A DNA stretch of 64,000 nt from Cryptomeria japonica (taxonomy: Eukaryota > Streptophyta > Pinopsida > Cupressales > Cupressaceae), in NCBI RefSeq assembly GCF_030272615.1, contig NC_081413.1, positions 449,478,538-449,542,537 on the forward strand. Direction: 5' to 3'. Positions within the stretch are counted from its first letter, which is position 1. Every line of letters starts with the position of its first letter. Shown here one piece after another: positions 54,073 to 64,000 of the stretch. The notes below the pieces were generated by a model. That model was not told where the DNA came from, searched no databases, and was given only the letters and a program-made list of their open reading frames with translations. A program made the translations under genes and the position numbers.

Positions 54073-55352
54073 TCAGGCTTCTTCTTCATCCTTGTATAGC
54101 CAACTAAGGATGTCTTTCTCTTTTGATTCATTAGCCACTGTGCTCAATTGGATAAATTTACCATCAAATTTGGTGATGGGTTGTGTCGCTTTATGTGTTG
54201 ATACAAAAAGTTGTCCATAAGAATTTGGTGATGTTGGCAATTTTGATAGACATAAGGGTTCAAAAGAGCACTCCCCCATACCTCGGTCCTTGATTTTCAT
54301 CTTTTGTTTGAAGTCTATGGATAGAGACTTGAGTTCTTCTTGATGATGATTGTATACTGAGGAATCTTGGGCCTCCTTATTTTGTGGAACCAGGCTTTCT
54401 TGAGCTGCCCCCATAGAATTGCAATGCTGAAAAAGGGTTATTATGTGCAAATATGGAAATTTCCTGTCCATTGTATGAGAACTTGATACATTGATGGTAT
54501 GTCAAAGGAATTTCTTGCATTTCATGGATCCATGGATGACCCAATAGTATATTGTATATCAAGTCTATGTCAGAGACTTGGCACATAGTGTACTTTTGTA
54601 TTGGTCCTAGCTGAATAGGTAGTATTACCGTTCCTTTTGATGACCTTTCTTCATCATCATATGCCTTGATGGTGATCTTCTTGTTTGGATCAATAGACTG
54701 CTCAGAGAATCCCAATGCACAGAAAAGCTTTAAAGTATAGATATTGAGACTAGCTCCTCCATCTATTAACACTCTTTTTACTTGGTGTTTATAGACTAAG
54801 ACTTTGATATGGAGTAGGGTGTTATGCAGATGATTCAAGGAGACATCATCATGTTCGGAAAAGGATATGTTATGTGGTCCTATCACATGAGCCACCATGG
54901 CTTGGAATTGATTAATGTCTAGATCTTTTGGAACATTTGTTTCGACAAGTGCTTGCTCCAAGATGTCTTTGTGTGTTGACAAGAGTTTGAGAAACTCGGT
55001 TATGGATATATGAGCGGGAGTTCTTTGCAATTGATCAATCAAGTTATATTGAGTCTTGGGGAGAGTTGTGGATGTTAATGTGTTCCCTTTCAAGATGTAT
55101 TTTTGTACTCTGGTTGTGACATTGGTCGACACATGTTCTTGTTTGTCCTTGATTTTTTATGACATTTACTTGATTGTCATATGTTGATATGTGATCGATG
55201 GTGTTCTTGTATAGGTGATTTATACGAGCTCCTCTAGTATCGTTTGATGTTGAAGCTCCTCCCTTGTTGTAATTTGGAAGAGGATTTTTAAAGGCTTCAT
55301 GGCCACTATTCGTTTTGTGACTATCAACTATTAAATCGCCCCTATCGATCAT
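54073..55352 (-). pseudogene. G4 aspartic protease region
   Basis: Element order: linker ITEFLKLLSTHKDILEQALV and DLDINQFQAMVAHV (54900-55132), then the protease VYKHQVKRVLIDGGASLNIY, FCALGFSEQSIDPNKK, AYDDEERSSKGTVILP, DLIYNILLGHPWIHEMQ and FSYNGQEISIF. The D-G-G-A-S loop is the retropepsin site and looks intact. After a frame change near 54400, KMKIKDRGMGECSFEPL leads towards the G-patch. Bases 55044-55352 carry the preceding gag C-terminus in another frame. Confidence 0.87.
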
Positions 55353-56991
55353 GTCCTAAACGATATTCTTCAACCTCATGCAATCATTTGTGTGATGTCC
55401 TTTGTTTCTATGAAAATCAGAAAAAATGTGAGTCATTCCACCAAGGTGGTTTGATATGGGTTTCAAAGTTGTTCGTGGCTGGTAATGTGATGATATTATT
55501 CACCAAGAGCTCCCAAAATGCTGATTCTAAGGTTTGTCCTAATGGTGTGTAGATGCATCGATATGGGAAAGTGTTGGTGTTGCCTCTCTAGTTTTCATTA
55601 TTCCCTTGGTTAATGTTGTTGCCTTGGTTAGTGTTGTTACTTTGGTAATTTTTGTTGGTGTTTGAAGTTCCTTTATTGGTATTTTATGGATAAGCATTAG
55701 TGCCTTGATTAACACTTTTTGATCTTTATTGGATGGTGGGTTACCTGATCATGCCAACACTGGTTGTTTAGACTTCACATTGTTGGCATCAACTACCATA
55801 TCATTAACAACGTTTTTGTTCCTTGTCCAAAATTAGGATTTTTTTAAAGTGTTGTTATTGTTTTTATTGTTAAAGGGGTCAGTGCTTGATGAATTAACAC
55901 TTTCCTTAAAGAACTTCAACATTCCTTTCATGATGCAAGCTTCCTCCACTTAGATTCTGTTTTCTATCAATTTGGCAAAATATGGTATGCATTAGAGTTT
56001 GAGTTGAAAACTCATCTCACTATTTAGATTATCAATGAAGATTTCCAGCTTTTCCTTCTCAAGTACGTCTTGAGGATATCTTGAAACCATGCATCTCCAC
56101 CGCTGAAGAAACACCATGAATGTTTCATTGCTCTTTTTCTTTGTGTTACACACATCCAGCATGGTGATTGCATGTTGAATGTTATAGGAGTATTGTGTTA
56201 TGATATTTTTTACCAAATCATCAAATGATCTGATGGAAGGTGTAAGTTTAGACAACCACTCCATTGTTTGCACTCCCAAAATTCTTGGGAATCCCATTAA
56301 GTAAGTGTCATCATGAGCAAACTCTAGGCTCATGGTACAAAATTCCTGAACGTGATCATGGGGATCACTTTTACCGTTGTATTTGTCATACTTTGGTATA
56401 TTTGAATTGGGGGGAAAAGGTACCATGTTAAATCTCCTATCAAAAGGATAAGGAAAAATCTTGTCCAAGGAGTATCATATTGTAGTTCCTTGTTGCATGT
56501 CCTGCATTTGTCTTTGTAGCATTTGGATTTGTTGTGTAAGAGAAACCATGGGTACATTTGTCCTCCGAGGGAGAGATTCCTCTCATTCATTAAGATTGTC
56601 CTGATTGCAGGTATGGTCTTGCTTGTGGGTGTTGTCTTGTTCACGTGTGTTTTTCGGATCATGTCTCTTCTTCTCTTCATTGTTATTGATAGGCATAATT
56701 TCTAGACCTTGTTCTTGAAATTCTCTCATCAATATTCCTTAAGTTTTTGGAATACTGCGTTTTCTAGACCTAGTTAGCATGAGTAGATATTTTTCTTTGT
56801 CTTCTTCAATAAGTTTCCATGAGTTTTTGGAATGCTGCATTTTCTTGACATTCTTGGAGAAGTTCTTCGGTGATCTCCATTTCACCCATATTGGCATACT
56901 CATCAAAAAGATTGGATAATCTATGACCCATACTCAATTCTGGCTGTGATTCTTTCATTTTGTTTCTTAGAGATCGAGTGACAACAGGCAT
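55353..56991 (-). pseudogene. G4 gag
   Basis: The start at 56991 reads MPVVTRSLRNKMKESQPE, like the G2 gag start. The core at 55992-56468 reads IPKYDKYNGKSDPHDHVQEF, TMEWLSKLTPSIRSF and MLDVCNTKKKSNETFMVFL, RWRCMVSRYPQD, the same gag domain as G1. A knuckle near 55380-55430 reads SDFHRNKGHHTNDC; its first Cys has become Ser. Frame changes lie near 56330, 55990 and 55350, and several stops are present. Confidence 0.85.
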
Positions 56992-58079
56992 TTAATATAT
57001 TTCTACCTGTTATTAGTAATTTGGGTGGTGTTGTAATTTTCTTGATATCTCTGAAAGTTTTTGCAATTTTCAATGTTCCTAGTCTACAAGTCAATGGCTT
57101 ATAAGGGTTTTGGGTTTAATAATTTAAATCTTTTAAATTAAGGCTTTATGTCTCTTGTCCTAAGGGAAGGTCTTTTTAATCATTACCTTTTTCACCACTT
57201 AACCAAAAGGGTCTTTATGTCATTGAAAGGGGCCATTTAAGTCTTAGGCCTAGGTGGGTTTCATTTCTATTAAGTTGGAGTGCTTTATTTTTCCCTAAAG
57301 TCCTAAGTAAGACCTTAAATGCATGTATCAAGTTCTTAAAAGTTGAGAAAATCAAAGAGATCCAATGGTGGTCGTGAGACCGCGATGGGAAGTTGCACGT
57401 TGAATAGTCTTTGAGACTTAGCAACAAGCCATTAGTGGTGGGGTCGGGTGGAGATCTAGTGGTGGAGCAGTGGTAGTTAAGCGATGAAGGTTCTTTAAGT
57501 GTTGTCAAGTCTTGGAAGATCCGACGGTGGTCATAAGACCATGATGGGAAGATGCAAGTATTTTACCCAACGTGACAGCAACTAAAGGCAGACATATGCA
57601 GTACAGTGGGCCCCCTTTGCAAGACCTAAGAGATTAAAATGCATGTTAGATATGAACGATCTAATGGTCATCGTTGAACCATGAATGAGAGTTGCAAGTT
57701 CTTTTCTCTTTGCAGATCAATGACTAAAGGAAAAAGTGCACTAAAAGTCCCTTTTGTTCGTTGGAGCGGAAATTTTGAATTTCAAATGAATTAATTGTAG
57801 AAGCGTGTGGCTTGTTTAATGAGAATTAACATTGATTTTCCACCGAGGTTGCTTCATGAAATATTGTTTTGTTTGAAATTTTGATTGTAAAAGGATTTTG
57901 AAGGGTTTGCGGAGACAAAGTTTGAAGTTTCTGTGAGTTTTCTGGTGACAAGTAAGTTGTTTTGTGACTACTATATTTGCAATTTTTGCTCTTGTGTGTT
58001 GGCAGTGTCTGGTTGTGGGAAATTCGAAGGATTTTTTGAATAAAAAAGGCTAAAATAAGATAAACCCTAAATTATAAAA
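56992..58079. other. Gene-free stretch with a thrice-repeated motif
   Basis: It should include the leader or 5' LTR of G4, but no LTR partner or PBS was found. A ~40-bp block recurs at 57359, 57518 and 57656, each with gatc.aatggt/gacggt, a centre with gaccg/gacca and gatggga, and a final ttgca or atgca. A possible intron end lies near 57995 (tgtgttggcag). Confidence 0.6.
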
Positions 58080-61000
58080 ATGGCACCATGATGGGAGTTC
58101 AAAGGGAAAGTAGATTATAAGGAAAGGGCTATCTGTGAAGATTTTCTAGAACAATTGGTTGAGTCAACGAATAGTTCTACCAAGTAGAAATAACTTGTGC
58201 CCAAATCTCCTCATTTAAAAATTGTTGATGGTTTGTTTGACAAAGGATATTGGTTAAGAGATCCCCAGATAGGCATGTCTAGTTTAGGTCTATTTAGGGT
58301 GGGGTTTAGTCAGCAAAATGCATCTGCTCCTACAAACAACATATGGCAATTAGATGTCAGGAAATTGGTGGTCCCTAGAGTTTTTATGGATGTTGACTTG
58401 TTGACCAAAATTGCAAAGAATTATGACTCTGTTACCAGAATTGTAAAGAATGTAAGTGGAAGCCCTTTGATTGAGGTTACAACTGATGAGATTATAAAGG
58501 TTTTTGGCTAAATGAGTCTTCAAATTATCTAGAGATGATTGATTTTGAGATGTTAAAGAAGGTCTATGATACTAAAAAATACCATCTCAGAGGTGGACCA
58601 ATGAGGGAATTCTTTGCAAAACTAGGAGGGCTAACATTGGTAGGGCCTAGTACAGTTGAACCTTTCCCTATGAATTTTTACACTTTGAAGGCTAAAGGAA
58701 TATATTGGTCTCTATGTCATATTTTTGGTGAGGATGCAAAAAATGCTATGCCAACTCACTATATGCTCATGATGGCATAAATTCTCAATCCATCTATAGC
58801 AGTAGCTTATGACTTTGCACCTTATCTAACAAATGTGATCTATGAGGGTTTGATTGGGATTAATAATGCCAAGGTGGATAGACCTTTTGGCTAGTATTAT
58901 TTGTTAATGCACATGTTCTTGTTCAAGGGTGTAGACTATTTTGCAAAGGGTATGGACTTACTGAGAGTCAAATATGGTGAAGACATGCTAGTGCAGTTGT
59001 GGAGTGCAGATCTATCTTGGGATAGAGAAGATGCCAACTACTTAAAGTTTGAAAAATGTTTTGCATCAAAGTTAAGAATTCTTTTGTGTCAAGAGAACCC
59101 AAGGATCCCAAAAGTTCTTCAATTTATCAAACCCAAGGAATTTGCAGAAGATATAAAAATCGTGCACAATTAGGGTGATATAATTTTGTATCTTGGTTCT
59201 ACTATTTTTAGAGTGTATGGCTTTAGGGGAACCCCATATTTTCTCCCTTATTGGGTCCCCTTGAAAGTAGGTATTGTTGAGATCATAAGGCAAATTGGGG
59301 GTTTGCAAGAGGTAGAATTGACAAATAAGGGCAGAGGAATAATTTTTCCAACCATTACTATTGTACAACAATTTATGATTACTAAAGGCGGTTGGCTGCA
59401 TTTTGATGAGTTCTTCAAGCCTTACAGATTGGCAACAATAGTTGCAAGATTTGCTGACCTAGAATATAATTTCAATGGCATGTTTAGAAAGAAGGTCAGG
59501 TGTGGTGCTAAAATTCATCAATTCCACTCCCCTGAGGATTTAATAAGAAATGAGTTTAATCTGGCAAAGCAAGAGGTGAGGAAAGAAAACTCTTGACTTT
59601 GTCCAATATTTTGATAAAAGTTATGATCCACTGAAGAGCTTTCATCCATTTGGGGAAAAGGTAAAGTTCTTAATAGATTATTTTGAGGACACCATGCAAA
59701 CCCTAAATGAGAAAAAAGATGCAGTGATAAAGGTAGGCCCTGAAAAAGCCAAACTCATCTTGAACAAACTTATATTTGATAAGATCATTCCTCCTGGTGA
59801 ATATGTAATGTATAAGAAATCAGGCTATAATGTGGTGATGCCTAGGAAGGATGAGCCTTCTACATCAAAGGGAAAAAGGCCAATGGAGGATTCTCTTGAG
59901 TCCCATACTTCCCCAAAGAGCCAAAGATTGGAGGAAGAGGCACAACCAAGTGAAGATATGTATTCACCTTCCCAATCCCCATTACCTATAGGTGATGAGT
60001 AGGCTGTAGCTAAGAAACTAATGCAATTAGGAAGCTTGGGACATATTTATTTTAACTTATGGAGAATTGTAGGAGGGAGTGCCAGAGGAGCCAACATGTG
60101 CTAAAATGGGTTTCACTATTGAGGAATTTACTAGGAAAGAATTGGATCCTGTTATAAAATAGCCCTATGATGAGTTTTTGGCCGATGACAATATTGTGAA
60201 GTCAGGAGCCTTTTTGCAATTTGTTTGGAGAAAGCATATGGATCAATTTAAGGAGAGATGTGAGAAAAGAAAAGTTGAACAACCAAATAAGGATGTATCT
60301 ATTGTTGAAGTAGACATACAACAAGAAATGCTATAAGAATTTGAGTTGATTACCCCAGGGGAGGGGAGAAAAATATTTGAAAGTGCTAAAGTGCTAATTC
60401 TCCCAGAATATGATACAATAGACACTATGCTTTTTGATATAGTCAGAAAAGAAACTAAGCTTCTAGAGGGGATCACCTATAGTAATGACCATGCAACTCT
60501 TGTAATGTGGTCATCAAAAAGAGAACATAACATAAAAGGGGGTGAATCCTCAATGCCTGATTACTCAAGGGGGGATGATAGTAAAGAGGGTTAAAGATAC
60601 AGGTGTAAGAGAAGTTGCTGGCATGACTTTAGAGACTGCTAAGTTTAGTATGGTAGTGGCCGAGAAGGAGGCAAAGGAAAAAGCCAATATTTAGGCAAAG
60701 TTAGAATTTGTTTTCAAGGCTTACAATGATGCAAAGCTTGAAATTACTTCTAAGGACAAAACAATTGCAGAATTGAAAGGTAGATTGGAAGGACAACAGA
60801 AAAAGCGTGAGTCCTCTCAATTGATGATTGCCTCTTCTCCTGCTAGGCCCCCTCCTTCCAATCTTATCATTGAATTTCCTGCTTCCCTCGTGACTTCTGG
60901 CTTTCAGTCAACAAAGAGTGCTCAAGATGAAATTGAAAAGTCAGAGCAGGCTCAGTCAATATTGGCAAAGATGTATGAAGAAAAAATTAGAGACGCTATT

Positions 61001-61674
61001 TTGAAATTTGCTAATACTGTTCAGGTAGCAATTGTATATTTGAACATAAAAAGAATAATGAATCTCTTGGATTCTTTGAAGGAGAAAAATGCTACTTTGG
61101 AGCCTGTCTTAGACAAGTGGATTGCAAAATAAGTAGACTTAGAGTCAATATATTCATTGTCTTAGGAAGAAGTAGATGTTGATGATGTAATTAAGTCTAC
61201 TAATGAGTTAGTTAAAGACTTGTCCAGGTTTGCAGCTGATAGAATAGACATTGAAAGAAAGGTGGGTTTATTTCAACAAGAATATGCAAAGGAAAAGTTT
61301 GAATTATTTCCTGGAGGTTTCTTAGGTGCCAACAAGATGAAAGAGAAGGAAGTGTGGATTGAGGATCTAAGTCATAGGTTGTGTCAAAGGATAAATAATA
61401 TCATAAATATGGATAATACCTTTTTGTTTATTCAAACTATTGAGGAAACTAAGAAAGCAAAATCATATTTTGGCTTTTTATAAAATAAAGTTAAACAATT
61501 ACGGATGAAATGGAAAAGTTTGAATAAACAAAAGCTTAAGATTATCAACTTTCCTTGGCCCAATGATGAGGTGTTTAGAGTATGGGAAAGCAAGTAAATT
61601 TTGAAAGAGAGAGGAGAACAAGAAGGTCCCACTAATGCTCCAGCATGTGACAGTTCATTGGCATTTTGAAGCAT
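58080..61674 (+). pseudogene. Long decayed ORF of unknown function, retroelement-associated
   Basis: I do not recognise this protein. The ATG at 58080 (aaaaATGGCACC) opens a coding trend across at least four frame changes and a dozen stops. Segments: 58197-58511 (KSPHLKIVDGLFDKGYW, WQLDVRKLVVPRVFMDVDLL); 58535-59173 (HLRGGPMREFFAKLGGLTL, WSLCHIFGEDAKN, RILLCQENPRIPKVL); 59186-59596 (YFLPYWVPLKVGIVEIIRQI, GRGIIFPTITIVQQFM); a basic, Ser/Pro-rich hinge at 59840-60000 (STSKGKRPMEDSLES); and a helical, charged C-terminal part (60640-61483). No pol motif is seen. The plan of globular N-terminus, low-complexity hinge and coiled C-terminus is that of the C2 long ORF, though sequence similarity is not obvious by eye. 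A purine-rich stretch and an LTR-like region follow. It may be cargo of an LTR element. Confidence 0.55.
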
Positions 61675-62736
61675 TTTTCTTTTTGTAACAGATTTTGGGT
61701 AATTGGAACCTCGAAGAGTTCAAAAAATCTCTTAAGACAAAGTCGCCACGTGTCAGGAACCTGCCTTGTTTTTTCATTTTCCATTTGGATGACCAATCAA
61801 TTATAGAAGTACGCATTCCAAAGTAGTTATGCTTCTCTCTCAAGTGCAGTCTTGTAACCAATGTAAATTGTAGAGGGAATGATTGTTAAGATAGGAATAT
61901 TCTTCTAGGGAAGACCAAAGCTTGTTGCATCCAAAATTATATAAAAGGATACTAGGACTACCTAGAAAGAGATCACAAAATTTTTTAATGAAGCTCTAGA
62001 AAATTATATACAGACTTTGTTTTTGACATTTTGAGTCATTATTATATCTCTGTAATCTTTAATGAGGGAATAATATACAATAAAAAATATTTCAAGCTCA
62101 GATCTGTGTTGTCTTTATGTTTGCATGTTGGTTTTTATTTTTAATTAGATAATCAAGGATTATTTAGTTAAATGATTTGCAAGGCAAATAATGGAAATGT
62201 TTTAAGTCTTTTTTTCAAAGAGGAAAATTAAATATACTTAATTCATCATCATTGATATCAATATATTCATGTGAATTTGATGACTAGGTCTAGTAAATAT
62301 TAGAAGTTTGTATATGTCATGCATATACATATTTAATAGATAAAAAATAATGATATGTATATGAATTTTGTTGTCAGATTTCAGTCTAGTTTTTTATGAC
62401 TCTAATGGCTGGATAAGGAACTGGTCTAAATTTGTAGTGTTGGTGACATCTTTGTGGTCCCATATAATCAAAACTTCATTCATGTTTGGTTGCACTAAAT
62501 TGAAGGAGTTTGCAGAAATTTGCATTGGTTTTCTGTAAACCATCTACTAGGTTGTGAGAAAGTAGTCACAATTAAGTTCACCCACCTAAGCTTTATAAAG
62601 ATTGAAGTGTAGGAGATTTTTTCCTTGTAAACCTCATTAATGTTGTCTTGTTTCCTATTCTTGTTGTTCTCTTCTTATGTAAATAGAGGCATAATTTATG
62701 AAGAGAAAACAAAGTAGTCAAAAATTGAGACCAACA
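61646..62736 (+). repeat. Possible LTR (partner outside the window)
   Basis: The stretch begins TGTGACAG after a purine-rich run and ends GAGACCAACA, 5 bp before a PBS-like site. It contains a TATA box TATATAAAAGG at 61938-61948 and AATAAA at 62089-62094, in the order expected for U3 and R. The 5' border is a guess, and no second copy is in the window. It is inferred from its neighbours, not proven. Confidence 0.45.
61938..61948 (+). promoter_or_regulatory. TATA box in the possible LTR
   Basis: TATATAAAAGG, a strong plant TATA match, with AATAAA 140 bp downstream. Confidence 0.5.
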
Positions 62737-62741
62737 ATAAA

Positions 62742-62759
62742 TGGTGACTCTGATGGGGA
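62742..62759 (+). promoter_or_regulatory. Possible primer-binding site
   Basis: tggtgactctgatgggga resembles the TGGCGACTC-type PBS found in many plant gypsy elements (often given to tRNA-Arg). It lies 5 bp after CAACA at 62736. A second ggtggcgactctga lies at 63001-63014, so the true site could be there. Confidence 0.5.
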
Positions 62760-63075
62760 GAGTCATATAAGATAAGTCGTATAATGCAGATCAGTGTTTA
62801 TATTGCATAAGTTGTTAAAATCAAGTACCCCGAGGTCTCTATGAAAATTTATCAACCCTGCATTTACCCAAGCCCCTATAATTGTCTTTTTCCATGGCAA
62901 CATTGTTCAAAATCTTTCTTTGAGAGTAACACTTTCATTCCGCAGTATCCTATGAGTGAGCTACTATGTTCAAAATATTTTTAAATTCCCAAGAAATTGG
63001 GTGGCGACTCTGAAAGAAAATAAAACTAGTGTTCTTTTAATATAATCATGAGTCACTTCAAGGAATTTTTACATA
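62760..63075 (+). other. Short leader before gag-like ORF
   Basis: A 316-bp non-coding stretch between the PBS-like site and the next ORF. The only notable item is the second gtggcgactctga block. No gene is seen. Confidence 0.5.
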
Positions 63076-64000
63076 ATGCAGAGAGGAAGGAACACCAGGT
63101 CCTACATGAAGAAGAATCCTCAAGATAAGCTAGAAGAAGGATTGCCTAAACTAGTCCGGAAAGGCTAGAAAGGAACAATTATACATGAACCCATTAATTC
63201 TTCCTAGAGATAGAAAGGTAGCCATACGGGTCAGTCCACTAGATGACCAGTCTATGCAAATTCTAATACATCATCTCATGAATCTGAACAAGATATTATG
63301 GGTTTTCATACAGGCTTGTTTGGTACTAATGAGGATATTTAAACTCTCCATCAAAGATTGTCTCATACTAGCACTTCTGGGAGAGATAAGAATAGCTCTA
63401 ATGTCAGGGTAGATCCTTTTCCCCAAACTATAAATAAAAATGTGAGCTTGATTGATATTGACCATGTCAATATATTAGATTCAGAGGAAATCTTTCCAAA
63501 CCTAGAAGAGGTTTCCCTAGAAATTGAGGCTATCAACAAAAGAGTTTATAAGTCAATTTCTTTAAGAAAACAAAAGGAAAAGGAGAAGGAAAATGAAACT
63601 AAGGCAAAACTCATTGAGAGAGATAGGTTGCTGAGACATATTGTAGATCTAGAGTTATTCACTCAAGAAGAGCCTAAAAGTAAGGAAGAGAGCCCTGTTA
63701 TTAGAGAGAACTTGACGGCCAAAATTAGTTTTGCACCCAAAATTGTTGTGCAAACTAATAGGGAGGTTCACAGTGATCCACAACCTACCAAAATTTGTAC
63801 TAACAAGGGAAAACAGAAGGTTGTAGGGATTGAATTCAACTCCAAAACTGTAGATGTAGTATCAGGAAGTGGAAGGGTACCTCTTGGAATATCCTTGCAT
63901 GAAGTTGAAGTAAAGAGAATGAGAAAAGAGAAGGAAAATTTGTAGAGGGAATTGGGGAAAGATGAAATGGAAGCAACCAACACTAAAGTCAAAAGAAAAA
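63076..64000 (+). pseudogene. Gag-like N-terminus, runs off the window
   Basis: The ATG at 63076 opens MQRGRNTRSYMKKNPQDKLE, then EGLPKLVRKG before a TAG. The same frame, with about five stops, continues to 63357 and is then open to 63945 with the charged, helical KSISLRKQKEKEKENETKAK and basic KGKQKVVGIEF. It runs beyond the window after one more stop. The position after a PBS-like site suggests gag, but no gag core or zinc knuckle is reached, so the family is unsure. Confidence 0.5.

Larger units (their letters stand above)
45262..56991 (-). mobile_element. G4: Tat-like Ty3/gypsy element, LTRs not visible, split by S2
   Basis: Minus-strand element with gag, protease, G-patch, RT with YVDD, two RNase H domains and integrase, closely related to G1 and G2 by motif order and sequence. 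S2 interrupts the integrase at 46377-50134. Its 3' end runs into C1 at 45261 and its LTRs are not visible. The 5' leader should lie right of 56991, but no LTR or PBS was recognised there. It is decayed by stops, but its protease (DGGAS) and RT (YVDD) active sites are intact. Confidence 0.85.

Noticed and set aside
62742-62759. PBS-like site considered as a tRNA gene fragment
   Set aside because: No cloverleaf arms are found; it matches only a primer-binding site pattern.

Overview
The window looks like intergenic DNA of a very large plant genome, probably a gymnosperm such as a conifer (inference). It is AT-rich and almost wholly built of decayed LTR retrotransposons inserted into one another. 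I see no bacterial features, no CRISPR array and no rRNA or tRNA genes. The only cellular gene trace is the 3' end of a clathrin heavy chain gene at the left edge (1-2423). There a penultimate exon has been multiplied in tandem about every 400 bp, and the last coding exon is frameshifted, so this is a pseudogene or a badly rearranged locus. Bases 2424-3590 hold short tandem repeats, some built on palindromes.

From 3582 to about 57000 the window is a retrotransposon nest that can be untangled from target-site duplications (TSDs). C1 is a minus-strand Ty1/copia element: integrase piece 3582-4277, gag/protease/pre-integrase 13086-14872, PBS 14917-14928, and a 5' LTR split into 14931-15960 and 45081-45261. 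Its 3' half is missing. G3, a minus-strand Ty3/gypsy chromovirus-like element (4283-13080, TSD TCTAT), sits inside the C1 integrase. G3 is itself split by S1, a copia solo LTR (8103-9165, TSD ATGAA). G1, a plus-strand Tat-like gypsy element (15961-45075, TSD TGAAC), sits inside the C1 5' LTR. G2 (24796-40899, TSD CCAAC) sits inside the second RNase H of G1. C2 (30200-36734, TSD CTGAT) sits inside the RNase H of G2. G4 is a minus-strand gypsy element related to G1 and G2 (45262 to about 57000), split by S2, a 3.76-kb probable solo LTR (46377-50134, imperfect TSD GGGTA/GAGTA).

Most genes are disabled. G1 has lost catalytic residues in protease, reverse transcriptase and integrase. G2 lacks the gag core and most of the reverse transcriptase. 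G4 keeps better motifs but carries stops and S2. C2, at the innermost level, has well-matched LTRs, a tRNA-iMet-type PBS, a TATA box and two polypurine tracts, but no recognisable protease, integrase or reverse transcriptase. It carries a coiled-coil zinc-knuckle gag-like ORF and a second ORF of about 1,060 codons that I cannot assign. A decayed ORF of similar layout lies at 58080-61674, outside the nest. It is followed by a possible LTR (about 61646-62736), a PBS-like site and the start of another gag-like ORF that runs off the window.

The best candidates for something undescribed are the long non-pol ORFs in C2 and at 58080-61674, the hairpin with compensatory stem changes next to the PBS end of three copia LTRs, the G-patch domain after the protease in G1 and G4, and the clathrin exon amplification.
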